64,000 nt of DNA, taken from Hafnia alvei (GTDB taxonomy: Bacteria; Pseudomonadota; Gammaproteobacteria; Enterobacterales; Enterobacteriaceae). The stretch covers positions 2,930,012-2,994,011 of the forward strand of contig NZ_CP139992.1 of the NCBI RefSeq assembly GCF_034424155.1, written 5' to 3'. Positions within the stretch are counted from its first letter, which is position 1, and each line of letters opens with the position of its first letter. Below the pieces are notes generated by a model. It made no database searches. It was not told the origin of the DNA and saw only the letters and a program-made list of their open reading frames with translations. A program made the position numbers and the translations under genes. Positions 52,570 through 62,637 of the stretch are shown one piece after another.

Positions 52570-52597
52570 AACACCGTCAGCCAAGGCTGGCGGTGTT
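52570..52597 (+). terminator. Terminator-like hairpin between ackA and pta
   Basis: AACACCGTCAGCC (52570-52582) pairs with GGCTGGCGGTGTT (52585-52597), one T:G wobble. A short T/A tail follows. It may partly uncouple pta from ackA. Confidence 0.6.
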
Positions 52598-52714
52598 ATT
52601 TAAGCTCCAAAGTTTAAATCAAGCGTAGAAATTCTAACCTATCCGACCAAGTTCACCGCGCTGTACCAACCGTCGTTCGTTCGGCCTGTTGAACAACCGT
52701 AAAGAGGTTTTATC

Positions 52715-54868
52715 GTGTCACGTACAATTATGCTGATCCCCACCAGCACCAGCGTTGGCCTGACCAGCGTTAGCTTGGGTGTCATTCGCTCTATGGAGCA
52801 AAAAGGTGTTCGTCTGAGCGTCTTCAAGCCTATCGCACAGCCACGTACCGGCGGCGATTCTTTAGACCAGACCACTACCATTATCCGCGCTAACTCTTCT
52901 ATTCCTGCCGCTGAACCGCTGCGCATGTCTTACGTTGAAACGCTGCTGAGCTCTAACCAGCAAGACGTGTTGATGGAAGAAATCGTTGCTCGTTACCACG
53001 AAAATACCAAAGACGCAGAAGTTGTTCTGGTTGAAGGTCTGGTTCCAACCCGCAAACACCAGTTTGCTAACGCGTTGAACTACGAAATTGCCAAAACCCT
53101 GAACGCTGAAATCGTCTTCGTTATGGCGCTGGGCAACGACTCCGCTTCTCAGGTTAAAGAGCGTATCGAACTGGCTCGTTCTAGCTTCGGTGGCAGCAAA
53201 AACAAAAACATCACCGGCGTTATCATCAACAAGCTGAATGCACCGGTTGACGATCAGGGCCGTACTCGCCCAGACCTGTCTGAAATCTTCGATGATTCCA
53301 ACAAAGCCAGCATTGCTAATCTGGATACTGCACAGCTGATCGAAAATAGCCCGCTGCCAGTTCTGGGCTGTGTGCCTTGGAGCTTCGAGCTGATTGCAAC
53401 ACGTGCCATCGATATGGCAAATCACCTGAAAGCACGCGTCGTGAATGAAGGTGACATCAAAACCCGTCGTATTAAGTCTGTGACTTTCTGCGCGCGCAGC
53501 ATTCCTCACATGCTGGAACATTTCCGCCCGGGTTCACTGCTGGTGACTTCCGCTGACCGTCCTGACGTTCTGGTTGCCGCTTGTCTGGCAGCAATGAACG
53601 GCGTGGAAATCGGCGCAATCCTGTTGACCGGCGGCTACGATATGGACGAACGCATTGCTAAGCTGTGCGAACGTGCATTCCAGACCGGTCTGCCAGTCTT
53701 CATGGTTGATACCAACACGTGGCAGACCTCGCTGAGCCTGCAGAGCTTCAATCTGGAAGTTCCTGCTGACGACCATCAGCGCGTTGAGAAACTGCAAAAC
53801 TACGTCGCAAGCCACATCGACAGCAAGTGGATTGATTCCCTGTCTGCGGCTTCTGAGCGTTCACGTCGCCTGTCTCCTCCAGCGTTCCGTTACGAACTGA
53901 CCGAACTGGCGCGTAAAGCATGCAAACGCGTTGTTCTGCCAGAAGGTGATGAGCCACGTACCGTTAAAGCAGCAGCTATCTGTGCTGAACGCGGCATCGC
54001 TGAATGTGTTCTGCTGGGTAACCCAGAAGAAATCCAGCGCGTTGCAGCAGCTCAGGGCGTTGTTCTGGGTAAAGGCATCGAAATCGTTGATCCAAACGTA
54101 GTACGTGAGCAATACGTTCCACGTCTGGTTGAACTGCGTAAGAGCAAAGGCATGACCGAAGTTGTTGCTCGCGAACAGTTGGAAGACAACGTTGTTCTGG
54201 GTACGCTGATGCTGGAACAAAACCAGGTTGACGGTTTGGTTTCTGGTGCGGTTCACACCACGGCTAACACCATTCGCCCACCGTTGCAGCTAATCAAAAC
54301 TGCACCGGGCAGTTCTTTGGTCTCTTCTGTGTTCTTCATGCTGCTGCCTGACCAGGTTCTGGTTTACGGCGACTGCGCGATCAACCCAGATCCAACCGCA
54401 GAACAGCTGTCTGAAATCGCTATCCAGTCTGCAGACTCGGCGGCTGCATTCGGTATCGAACCTCGCGTAGCCATGATCTCCTACTCAACCGGTAACTCTG
54501 GTGCGGGTAGCGACGTTGAGAAAGTTCGCGAAGCAACTCGTCTGGCTCAGGAAAAACGTCCTGACCTGATCATCGATGGTCCGCTGCAGTATGATGCGGC
54601 TATCATGGCTGACGTTGCTAAATCTAAAGCGCCTAACTCTCCAGTTGCGGGTAAAGCGACCGTGTTCATCTTCCCAGACCTGAACACCGGTAACACCACT
54701 TACAAAGCGGTACAGCGTTCTGCTGACCTGGTCTCTATCGGACCAATGCTGCAAGGCATGCGTAAGCCGGTTAACGACCTGTCTCGTGGCGCATTGGTTG
54801 ACGATATCGTCTACACCGTTGCTCTGACTGCGATTCAGGCTGCGCAAGCTGCCGCTGCTGCTAAGTAA
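52715..54868 (+). CDS. pta: Phosphate acetyltransferase Pta
   Basis: Converts acetyl-CoA and phosphate to acetyl phosphate, 717 aa (E. coli 714). Three parts: an N-terminal dethiobiotin-synthetase-like domain (about 1-210), a DRTGG domain (about 225-345) and the catalytic PTA domain (about 395-712) with [35 protein letters not shown] and [15 protein letters not shown]. Works with ackA. GTG-free ATG start with AAAGAGGTTTTATC upstream. Confidence 0.98.
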   Translation: MSRTIMLIPTSTSVGLTSVSLGVIRSMEQKGVRLSVFKPIAQPRTGGDSLDQTTTIIRANSSIPAAEPLRMSYVETLLSSNQQDVLMEEIVARYHENTKDAEVVLVEGLVPTRKHQFANALNYEIAKTLNAEIVFVMALGNDSASQVKERIELARSSFGGSKNKNITGVIINKLNAPVDDQGRTRPDLSEIFDDSNKASIANLDTAQLIENSPLPVLGCVPWSFELIATRAIDMANHLKARVVNEGDIKTRRIKSVTFCARSIPHMLEHFRPGSLLVTSADRPDVLVAACLAAMNGVEIGAILLTGGYDMDERIAKLCERAFQTGLPVFMVDTNTWQTSLSLQSFNLEVPADDHQRVEKLQNYVASHIDSKWIDSLSAASERSRRLSPPAFRYELTELARKACKRVVLPEGDEPRTVKAAAICAERGIAECVLLGNPEEIQRVAAAQGVVLGKGIEIVDPNVVREQYVPRLVELRKSKGMTEVVAREQLEDNVVLGTLMLEQNQVDGLVSGAVHTTANTIRPPLQLIKTAPGSSLVSSVFFMLLPDQVLVYGDCAINPDPTAEQLSEIAIQSADSAAAFGIEPRVAMISYSTGNSGAGSDVEKVREATRLAQEKRPDLIIDGPLQYDAAIMADVAKSKAPNSPVAGKATVFIFPDLNTGNTTYKAVQRSADLVSIGPMLQGMRKPVNDLSRGALVDDIVYTVALTAIQAAQAAAAAK

Positions 54869-54884
54869 TCTCTGATTACACGTT

Positions 54885-54910
54885 AAAAGGCTCCCACTTG
54901 GGAGCCTTTT
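54885..54910. terminator. Terminator shared by convergent pta and the transketolase operon
   Basis: AAAAGGCTCCC (54885-54895) pairs with GGGAGCCTTTT (54900-54910), loop ACTT. A T run follows on the plus strand (TTTTTTATTG); on the minus strand the stem itself ends in TTTT, so it can serve both sides. Confidence 0.92.
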
Positions 54911-54949
54911 TTATTGTTGGAACAGTCCGCTATTCTGGTAGCAAGCGGA

Positions 54950-55924
54950 TCAGCGTTTGATAGGATTATCTTCCAGCAATCCCATCGCCTGTTTCACAAT
55001 GTCCTCTGCCGTCAGTTCATATTCCTGCATTAGGAAATCCTGCGTTCCTACCTGCCCATAGCGTTCTTTAACTCCTACGCGCCGCATCGGCACCGGATGG
55101 TTTTCCACCAGCACTTCTGCCACGGCTGAACCAAGCCCGTTATGAATGCTATGGTTTTCGCAGGTAACGATTCGCCCTGTTTTCGCCGCGTATTCAATAA
55201 TCAAATCTTTATCGATAGGCTTAAGCGTAAACATGTCGATAACCGCAGCGCTGTAACCTTGCTCAATAAGCATTTGTGCAGCTTGCAGAGCCTCAGCTAC
55301 CATAATCCCATTGGCGATCAGCGTGATGTCTTTGCCATCTTGTAAAACCTTGCCTTTACCAATGGTAAATTCTGTACCGCTAGGATAAATCGTGTATGCC
55401 TGCTTACGGATGGTTCTCACCCAGTGGAAACCTTTTAAATCCACCAGCTGGTGCAGAATGTTTTGGAACATCGTGGCATCCGTCATTTCCATCACCACGG
55501 AGTGAGCAAGACCGCGCACGATCCCCATATCTTCGAACGACATGTGGGTTCCACCGTTATGACAAGCGCTAACGCCAGCATCTGATGCAATCACCTTCAC
55601 ATTGTTCTTTTGATAATCAACCGACATAAACAGCTGATCAAAACAGCGGCGACTCGCGAAAGCGGTAAAGGTATGCACAAACGGAATACGTCCGGCTAAA
55701 GAGAGCCCCGCCGCAGTACCGATAACGTTAGCCTCCATAATTCCGCAGTTGATAACCTGTTGGGGGAAATCACGGTGAACGCTGTCCATGGCCATAGAGC
55801 TCATCAAATCAGCTTCTAAAGCTATCACCGGCGTATTTGCGATGAACTGATCGCGCATCGCTTGGGCATACACCTTGCGCATTTCCATTTTGTCTTTCTG
55901 TAACGGCAGGAATTCATGGCTCAT
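54950..55924 (-). CDS. Transketolase, C-terminal subunit (split type)
   Basis: Carries the pyrimidine-binding and C-terminal domains of a transketolase-like enzyme, 324 aa. It contains VINCGIMEANVIGTAAGLSLAG with the TPP-activating glutamate, and a C-terminal domain (GKDITLIANGIMVAEALQAA). It overlaps the N-terminal subunit by 4 nt; both halves together would form one thiamine-diphosphate active site that moves two-carbon units between sugar phosphates. Linked to a PTS, it probably processes the phosphorylated import product. Confidence 0.9.
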   Translation of the reverse strand: MSHEFLPLQKDKMEMRKVYAQAMRDQFIANTPVIALEADLMSSMAMDSVHRDFPQQVINCGIMEANVIGTAAGLSLAGRIPFVHTFTAFASRRCFDQLFMSVDYQKNNVKVIASDAGVSACHNGGTHMSFEDMGIVRGLAHSVVMEMTDATMFQNILHQLVDLKGFHWVRTIRKQAYTIYPSGTEFTIGKGKVLQDGKDITLIANGIMVAEALQAAQMLIEQGYSAAVIDMFTLKPIDKDLIIEYAAKTGRIVTCENHSIHNGLGSAVAEVLVENHPVPMRRVGVKERYGQVGTQDFLMQEYELTAEDIVKQAMGLLEDNPIKR

Positions 55925-56751
55925 AGCGTTGCCTCCAGTGTTGCGATCGCTTTCTGCATTTCCGCTTTTATATCGTCAGTTAAGCGCAGGTGATGAGAAT
56001 TGGGCAGTTGCTCAATATAGGGAACGCCCTGACCTTTGATACTATCGAGAAGCACGACTCTCGGACGCTGTTCACCGCTTCGAACTGGAGCAATGGCCTC
56101 GTAAATAGCGGCAATATCGTCGCCTTTCACGCTGAGCACATCGAAACCAAATGCGCTAAATTTCGCGTTGAGATCGAATGGTTTGATGACCTCATCTAAG
56201 GTGCCATCCAACTGCTGCTTGTTGTAATCAATAAACAGCGTCAAGTTATTCAGATTATGGTGAGCGATGAACTGGAAGGCTTCCCAGCACTGACCTTCAT
56301 TCAGTTCACCATCGCCCAAAATGCAGAATACGCGGTTTTTACGCCCTGCCAGATGATGTGCCAGCGCCATCCCTGTCGCAATTGAAACACCCTGCCCTAA
56401 CGAGCCGGTTGTCGCATCGACGCCACGAGTGAGCAAGCGGTCAGGATGGCTGGGGAAATGGGTTCCGTTTTCGTTTAGCGTGGCTAGATCTTCGCGTGGG
56501 AAATAACCTTTTAACGCCAAAGCACTATAAAGTGCGGGCCCCGCATGGCCTTTTGACAGCACAAAATTATCGCGCTCTGGCCACTGTGGCTGAGCAGGAT
56601 CAACCTTCATCACTGCCCCATACAGTACCGCCAACGTTTCAACCACCGACATTGAGCCACCGTAGTGACCAAAACCCAGATTCGTTAACGCTTTTAAGGT
56701 TTCTACGCGAATTTCTGTCGCGTAACGTTGAACCTCTTTCAGGTTAAGCAT
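55921..56751 (-). CDS. Transketolase, N-terminal subunit (split type)
   Basis: TPP-pyrophosphate-binding half of a transketolase, 276 aa. The metal/TPP motif is GDGELNEGQCWEAFQF...NLTLFIDYNKQQLDG; HYGGSMSVVETLAVLYG and SKGHAGPALYSALAL are typical of transketolase N-termini. It starts 9 bp after the PTS EIIC gene. Split transketolases of this type differ from the single-chain TktA/TktB. Confidence 0.92.
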   Translation of the reverse strand: MLNLKEVQRYATEIRVETLKALTNLGFGHYGGSMSVVETLAVLYGAVMKVDPAQPQWPERDNFVLSKGHAGPALYSALALKGYFPREDLATLNENGTHFPSHPDRLLTRGVDATTGSLGQGVSIATGMALAHHLAGRKNRVFCILGDGELNEGQCWEAFQFIAHHNLNNLTLFIDYNKQQLDGTLDEVIKPFDLNAKFSAFGFDVLSVKGDDIAAIYEAIAPVRSGEQRPRVVLLDSIKGQGVPYIEQLPNSHHLRLTDDIKAEMQKAIATLEATL

Positions 56752-56760
56752 AGTTACCCC

Positions 56761-58146
56761 TTATTTGTTGGCGCTATCAGCGGAGGTGGATGGAGAAATC
56801 TTGCGAGAGAAGAAGTAGTTATGTGCTACAAGCGCCACGAAGATGGCGATAATGACGGCCATAATCATGTCTTTATTCATAAAGCGCGCCATGTTGCCTA
56901 GCACAATACCGATGCCGCCAAAATCGGCGTCTGAGAAGGTGGTATTGGCAAAGCCGAGCGCGCCTAATACCGGCAACAAGAGAACCGGCAGGAAGGTAAT
57001 CAGCAGGCCATTAGCAAATGCGCCAATCATGGCACCACGACGGCCACCGGTCGCATTGCCGAAGACCCCAGCCGTTGCCCCCGTAAAGAAGTGAGGAACG
57101 ACGCCAGGTAAAATCAGCACCAGATTAAACTGGCCTAAGAGGAACAACCCGACCAGCCCACCGAGGAAGCTGAATAGGAAGCCAATCAATACTGCATTAG
57201 GGGCATATGGGTAAACCACGGGGCAATCAAGCGCGGGACGTGCATTAGGGACCAAACGCTCAGAAAACCCCGTAAATGCAGGAACGATTTCAGCCAAAAT
57301 CAAGCGCACGCCTTGCAGAATAATGAACACGCCAGCCGCAAAGGTGATTGCCATAATGATGGAATAAACCAAATAGTTCTGGCCGGCGCTATAGGTGGCT
57401 TCGACAAAATCGGAACCTGCGCTCACCGCCATAATCAGGTAAATCACCATCATGGTCAGAGAGATGGAAATGGAACTATCGCGCAAGAAGCTGAGGTTTT
57501 TAGGCAGGTTCATCTCTTCGGTTGAGCGCGATCCTTTACCTACTCGCCCGCCAATCCAACCGGAAAGGATATAGCCTAATGTACCAAAATGACCAAACGC
57601 GATATCGTCATTGCCGGTAATTTTCCGCATATAACGCTGCGCCAAGGCAGGAAAAAAGGCCATGACTAAACCGAGCGTCAATGCTCCCGTAAAGACTAAT
57701 TGCACACCTTCAAATCCGGCAACGGTCAATATAATGCCGATCATACACGCCATATAAAACGTGTGGTGCCCCGTTAAGAATATGTATTTAAGCTTGGTAA
57801 AACGTGCCACCACAATATTGGCAACCATGCCGAATGCCATAATTAGCGCAGTCGCAGCGCCATATTTTTCTAATGCAATAGAAACAATTGCCTCATTGTT
57901 AGGAATGATGCCCTGTATATTAAAGGCATGTTCAAACATACCTCCCAACGGATTAAGTGAGCTGACAAGAACCCCTGCCCCACCGCCTAAAACAATGAAG
58001 CCAAGAATTGTTTTTACGGTTCCTTTCACGACATCGCTGAAAGATTTTTTCTGAGCCAATAAACCGACCAAAGCAATAATCCCGACGAGAACCGCAGGAA
58101 CTTTCAATATATCAACGATGAACTTCAGCGTTTCTTGGATAAACAT
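56761..58146 (-). CDS. PTS EIIC permease, ascorbate (UlaA/SgaT) family
   Basis: Membrane channel, 461 aa (E. coli UlaA 465), with about ten hydrophobic helices such as TILGFIVLGGGAGVLVSSLNPLGG and VLILPGVVPHFFTGATAGVFGN. The family transports L-ascorbate and related sugar acids or pentitols in phosphorylated form. Lies between EIIB and the transketolase genes. The linked transketolase makes a substrate other than ascorbate likely, since the Ula pathway uses no transketolase. Confidence 0.9.
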   Translation of the reverse strand: MFIQETLKFIVDILKVPAVLVGIIALVGLLAQKKSFSDVVKGTVKTILGFIVLGGGAGVLVSSLNPLGGMFEHAFNIQGIIPNNEAIVSIALEKYGAATALIMAFGMVANIVVARFTKLKYIFLTGHHTFYMACMIGIILTVAGFEGVQLVFTGALTLGLVMAFFPALAQRYMRKITGNDDIAFGHFGTLGYILSGWIGGRVGKGSRSTEEMNLPKNLSFLRDSSISISLTMMVIYLIMAVSAGSDFVEATYSAGQNYLVYSIIMAITFAAGVFIILQGVRLILAEIVPAFTGFSERLVPNARPALDCPVVYPYAPNAVLIGFLFSFLGGLVGLFLLGQFNLVLILPGVVPHFFTGATAGVFGNATGGRRGAMIGAFANGLLITFLPVLLLPVLGALGFANTTFSDADFGGIGIVLGNMARFMNKDMIMAVIIAIFVALVAHNYFFSRKISPSTSADSANK

Positions 58147-58186
58147 ATCCGCCTCGCTAATTATCTAAGATAAGTTGTCGATTATT

Positions 58187-58456
58187 TTATTTATTGAAAT
58201 AAGCCCGTAGCTTTGTTTCAAGTTCATTAATATCAATAATATTGGTAATAACGATTAGCTGGTTATCTGGAATGCTAGCACTGGCAGCAATATCTTTCGC
58301 CATCACAAACAGATCGGCTTCGCTAGGGATCGCCGATGAGAGGTCAGAGTGCTCAACGTCTGCCTCAACACCCATCTTCTTGAGCACTTTTTTGATATTC
58401 ATTTCCACCATAAAACTGCTGCCTAAACCTGAACCACATATCGCCATAATTTTCAT
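58187..58456 (-). CDS. PTS EIIB component, ascorbate/lactose-like
   Basis: Cytoplasmic phosphocarrier, 89 aa. The phosphorylated cysteine is C7 in MKIMAICGSGLGSSF, followed by VEMNIKKVLKKMGV and the typical beta-alpha fold. Same strand as EIIA and EIIC; together they form a complete EII complex. Confidence 0.93.
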   Translation of the reverse strand: MKIMAICGSGLGSSFMVEMNIKKVLKKMGVEADVEHSDLSSAIPSEADLFVMAKDIAASASIPDNQLIVITNIIDINELETKLRAYFNK

Positions 58457-58541
58457 TATTTAATCCTCGGTGAGTTTTTTAAAAACAGAGATCCCACAGG
58501 GAGTCCTGTTATTTTTATAGAGTGATTGATTTAAATAAGTA

Positions 58542-58985
58542 TTAAAATTTCTCGATGATGGATTTAATCTCCTCTAGGGTAGCGGCACTATGAATTTTTT
58601 TTACCGCATCATCATCTGAGAAAAATTCTGCCAGATGAGAGATTAATTCAATATGGCTATGGCTGTCAGGCGCTGAGAGCATCACGACTAAATTAACCGG
58701 ATCGTTGTCAGCAGAATGAAATAAAACGTCTTGTTTCACGCTCAGCAATGAAAGTCCTAAAGACTTAGCACCTTCTTCTGGCCTTGCGTGTGGCATCGCA
58801 ATACCCGGAGCCAAGACATAATAGGGGCCCAGCTTTTCATGTTGCTGATAAATAGCGGCAAGATAATCAGGAGTAATAATACCCTTCTGTAATAACGGCT
58901 GCGCACTGAGCCTCACAGCCTCTTGCCACGTATCCACACTGTCGCGAATTTGTATGGTGTCATCAGTTAACCAAGTATTCAGCAT
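58542..58985 (-). CDS. PTS EIIA component (fructose/mannitol fold, UlaC-like)
   Basis: Cytoplasmic phosphocarrier, 147 aa. The phosphorylated histidine is H66 in LAPGIAMPHARPEEGA; NLVVMLSAPDSHSHIELISHLAEF follows. I start at 58985 because AGGAGAGACA is directly upstream; a longer frame from 59057 has no homology. First gene of the PTS-transketolase operon, facing the LacI-family gene. Confidence 0.92.
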   Translation of the reverse strand: MLNTWLTDDTIQIRDSVDTWQEAVRLSAQPLLQKGIITPDYLAAIYQQHEKLGPYYVLAPGIAMPHARPEEGAKSLGLSLLSVKQDVLFHSADNDPVNLVVMLSAPDSHSHIELISHLAEFFSDDDAVKKIHSAATLEEIKSIIEKF

Positions 58986-59089
58986 TGTCTCTCCTAAGCG
59001 GATGACCTCTGTCGATAACCATAGCTGCCAGTCTGTTTGACCGTCGATTATCAGCAAATGGGGTGGTGTAAAGAGACATTACCTTTAAA

Positions 59090-59137
59090 GATAGCGCTAC
59101 CAAAAACGCTATCTGTTGGATTTGTGATAGCGCTATC
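59090..59137. promoter_or_regulatory. Two operator candidates (GATAGCGCTATC) upstream of the PTS operon
   Basis: GATAGCGCTATC at 59126-59137 is a perfect 12-bp palindrome, and GATAGCGCTACC at 59090-59101 differs by one base; centres are 36 bp apart. An extra half ACGCTATC lies between. A weaker third copy AATAGCGCCATT is at 59255-59266 close to the regulator start. Paired palindromes with a central CG fit a LacI/GntR-type repressor looping between sites. Confidence 0.65.
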
Positions 59138-59254
59138 AAAAATAGATGTTTATTCTATGACCAGAGATGACGTACATCTCATAACGCCCATAGCGTGGCA
59201 ATATCGCTAACAAAGCCCGTAGTAGTTTTATGATTAATCGCTTTTTTTAGCTAA

Positions 59255-59266
59255 AATAGCGCCATT
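59255..59266. promoter_or_regulatory. Third, weaker operator copy before the LacI-family gene
   Basis: AATAGCGCCATT keeps the central GCGC of the upstream palindromes with one unpaired position. It lies 28 bp before the regulator's start codon and may allow autoregulation. Confidence 0.4.
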
Positions 59267-59293
59267 GCAGCCTAGGCTCCGTTAGGAACAAGC

Positions 59294-60313
59294 ATGCCCA
59301 TCATTAAAAAACGACGTAGTACCGGCAGAGTCACGCTGGCCGATGTAGCCCGCCATGCCGGTGTTGGTTCAATGACCGTATCGCGTGCTCTACGTACGCC
59401 CGATCAGGTTTCGGACAAGCTAAGAGAAAAAATTGAGTCTGCCGTTAGCGAACTGGGCTACGTGCCAAATCTTGCCGCCAGCGCTTTAGCATCTGGGGCT
59501 GGACGCACGATTTCGGTGGTGGTTCCCTCGTTTACCGAGGCAGGCTGCGCCCAGATGCTGGCAGGGCTGCAAAGCGTACTACAACCGGCAGGATTCCAGC
59601 TGACGCTCTCCGAATCCCAACGTGATGAAGAACGCGAAGCTAGCATGCTAGAAAACCTGCTCTCAGCCAGTCTGGCCGCGGTGGTTTTACTCAGCACCGA
59701 GCAAAGCGATAACACCCGTCAGTGGCTGAAAAATGCAGAAATTCCGGTGGTGGAAATCGGCGCCATGCGCGAAGATCCTATCGATATCAATATCGGGATA
59801 GATTATGCCGATGCGATGTTTAATCTGACGCGCTATGTCATCGATCGAGGATATGAAAACATTGGTTTGCTATGTGCGAATCAAGAGCCGTGGATATTTC
59901 AGCAGCACCTTCATGGTTGGCATCAGGCGCTGCTACGCAGCCATTTCTCACCACATCGGGTCATTAACGCCGCTGAACCCGCCAATTTCTCCACCGGCGC
60001 AAACGTATTACCTGAATTTATTCTGGCTTGGCCGGAAATTGATGCGCTGATTTGCGCGTCTGACGAATTAGCCTGCGGAGTGTTGTATGAATGCCAGAGA
60101 AGGCATATTCGCGTGCCAAGTCAGCTAGCCGTGGTGGGTTTCGGCAATCGAGATGTCAGTCAGGTATGTCAGCCGCCGTTAACCACCACAGCCGTACCTT
60201 TTAAAGAGATTGGCATTCAGGCTGCCAACGCTCTGTTGGCCCGCCTGAATCAACAGACAACCAAAGCGACGATCCCTGTCAGCTCAGTGCTATGCAAACG
60301 GAACAGTTGCTAA
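59294..60313 (+). CDS. LacI-family (GntR/IdnR-like) regulator of the PTS-transketolase operon
   Basis: Repressor-type regulator, 339 aa. The helix-turn-helix is VTLADVARHAGVGSMTVSRA (about residues 13-32), followed by the hinge YVPNLAASALASGAG and a sugar-binding domain ending LAVVGFGNRDVSQVCQPPLTTT. The overall pattern is that of GntR/IdnR gluconate regulators, which bind sugar acids. It is divergent from the PTS operon and probably represses it through the GATAGCGCTATC sites. Confidence 0.9.
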   Translation: MPIIKKRRSTGRVTLADVARHAGVGSMTVSRALRTPDQVSDKLREKIESAVSELGYVPNLAASALASGAGRTISVVVPSFTEAGCAQMLAGLQSVLQPAGFQLTLSESQRDEEREASMLENLLSASLAAVVLLSTEQSDNTRQWLKNAEIPVVEIGAMREDPIDINIGIDYADAMFNLTRYVIDRGYENIGLLCANQEPWIFQQHLHGWHQALLRSHFSPHRVINAAEPANFSTGANVLPEFILAWPEIDALICASDELACGVLYECQRRHIRVPSQLAVVGFGNRDVSQVCQPPLTTTAVPFKEIGIQAANALLARLNQQTTKATIPVSSVLCKRNSC

Positions 60314-60332
60314 GCTGACAGTCTATAGATCG

Positions 60333-60950
60333 CTACTCTTCGCTTTCGTTCTGCGGCGCATCGCTTTCCGCTTCAGCTTCGCTAGGTGCTTTCGCCGATG
60401 GTGTGGTCTTTTGGATACACATCGGCTGATAGTGTTTATCGCTGTTACGCGTCATCCACAGAGAGAGCGCTTTCAGTGAATCAGGAGTGAAGCTGTCGCA
60501 CTCCGCCGTGATTTCCTCAGGGGTCATCCAGCGAACCGACTCAACTTCTTCTTCCTGTAGCGCAAACGGGCCGTGAGAGACACAGCTAAACAACCCTCCC
60601 CATACGCGGCAATTGTCTTGTTCAAAATAGAACATGCCGTGATCGGCAAAGGGAACGCCAGCAATACCGAGCTCTTCTTCTGCTTCTCGGCGCGCTGACT
60701 CCAACATATTTTCACCACTTTGCACCACACCACCGGCGGTAGCATCGAGCCATCCTGGGTAAAAATCTTTGTTTTCAGTACGTTTCTGAACTAGGATCTG
60801 CCCCATTCCATTGTGAACCACGATATAGGTTGCACGGTGACGCAGACATTGCGCGCGCATCTGCGCGCGAGTTGATTGCGCGATGACATCATTGTTTTCA
60901 TCAACAATATCAACCCACTCCAACCCGGTGTTGAGCGTTTGTTCCACCAT
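60333..60950 (-). CDS. yfcD: Nudix hydrolase YfcD
   Basis: Pyrophosphohydrolase, 205 aa. The Nudix box [24 protein letters not shown] fits G-x5-E-x7-R-E-U-x-E-E-x-G-U exactly. The C-terminus is extended by about 30 polar residues ([19 protein letters not shown]) compared with E. coli YfcD (180). In E. coli it follows pta-yfcC; here yfcC is replaced by the PTS-transketolase block. Confidence 0.93.
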   Translation of the reverse strand: MVEQTLNTGLEWVDIVDENNDVIAQSTRAQMRAQCLRHRATYIVVHNGMGQILVQKRTENKDFYPGWLDATAGGVVQSGENMLESARREAEEELGIAGVPFADHGMFYFEQDNCRVWGGLFSCVSHGPFALQEEEVESVRWMTPEEITAECDSFTPDSLKALSLWMTRNSDKHYQPMCIQKTTPSAKAPSEAEAESDAPQNESEE

Positions 60951-61078
60951 CCTCTGAAACCTTTTTCTTAGCGTACTGCTGTACGCGGTTTGTTCATCGC
61001 ACCTGCTTTATGTTTCACATCTGTACACGCGACAGCGGTGAAAGCAGATCCTACCGAAAATGCCATAAAATAAAACAA

Positions 61079-61627
61079 TCAGTCGATTGCGACTTCTGCC
61101 AGTATCTCTGTACCGTACAGGGCGCAGACTTTTAGGACCCCGTTGTCAAATAACCCAAAACTCGGCACATTTCCGCCTTTGGGTAAGCTAACTGAGCCAG
61201 GATTGAAACAGTAGATATCACCACGTTGTTCTGCCACCGGCAGGTGTGTATGTCCGTAGACCAGCACATCTTTTGGACTTAATGGCGGTAACTCAGCAGG
61301 ATGATAAAGGTGACCATGGGTTAAAAACAATCTTTGATTATCGAGCAAAATTTGCTGCCAAGGCGCCATCATCGGGAATTTCAGCAGCATCTGATCGACT
61401 TCACTATCGCAATTGCCGCGAACAGCGATGATCTTGTCAGCAAACTTATTTAGCTGCTCTGCGACCTGCGGCGGATTATAGCCTTCCGGTAGCGGATTTC
61501 GTGGGCCGTGATTGAGCACATCCCCCAGAATAATCAGCCATTGGCTTTCGCTTTGTTCAAACAACTCAAGCACGCGCTGGGTCGCGGTGAGAGATCCATG
61601 GATATCAGAGGCAAACATCAGCTTCAT
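61079..61627 (-). CDS. yfcE: Phosphodiesterase YfcE
   Basis: Calcineurin-like metallophosphoesterase, 182 aa (E. coli 184). Metal-binding motifs: ASDIHGSLTA, LGDVLNHGPRNP, VRGNCDSEVD and YGHTHLPV. E. coli YfcE acts on phosphodiester model substrates and needs Mn2+. Conserved order with yfcD and yfcF. Confidence 0.95.
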   Translation of the reverse strand: MKLMFASDIHGSLTATQRVLELFEQSESQWLIILGDVLNHGPRNPLPEGYNPPQVAEQLNKFADKIIAVRGNCDSEVDQMLLKFPMMAPWQQILLDNQRLFLTHGHLYHPAELPPLSPKDVLVYGHTHLPVAEQRGDIYCFNPGSVSLPKGGNVPSFGLFDNGVLKVCALYGTEILAEVAID

Positions 61628-61781
61628 ATACGGTTCTCGTTAAATAAGAATAATCCCTATGGCGTTACAAAAGCCCATAGTGTAGCGAATGACCATAGTG
61701 TAACGATGGCTATCGTCGCCCGCCAGCATACAACGCACTGTTTGCCTACTTTTAACCTGATTGGTCCATCGGTTGCTGCTT

Positions 61782-62462
<681 letters not shown>

Positions 62463-62637
62463 TCAGTATTACACGTTTGTGTATATTTGCAGCGCTGAAG
62501 TTATCCCGGTTTAGGTGATATTTCACACTGTCTGAATTATACATTTTTGCAACATCACCGCTTTCGCCACCGAGCCTTTTGGACTATAGTCAGAGAGATA
62601 AGCTTCCTCTTACCGCTTGATTTTTCTGGGAGACATC

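Noticed and set aside
51660-52574. Minus-strand ORF of about 304 codons opposite ackA
   Set aside because: A by-product of the strong codon bias in ackA; the translation is rich in Q, F, V and low-complexity stretches with no recognisable domain.
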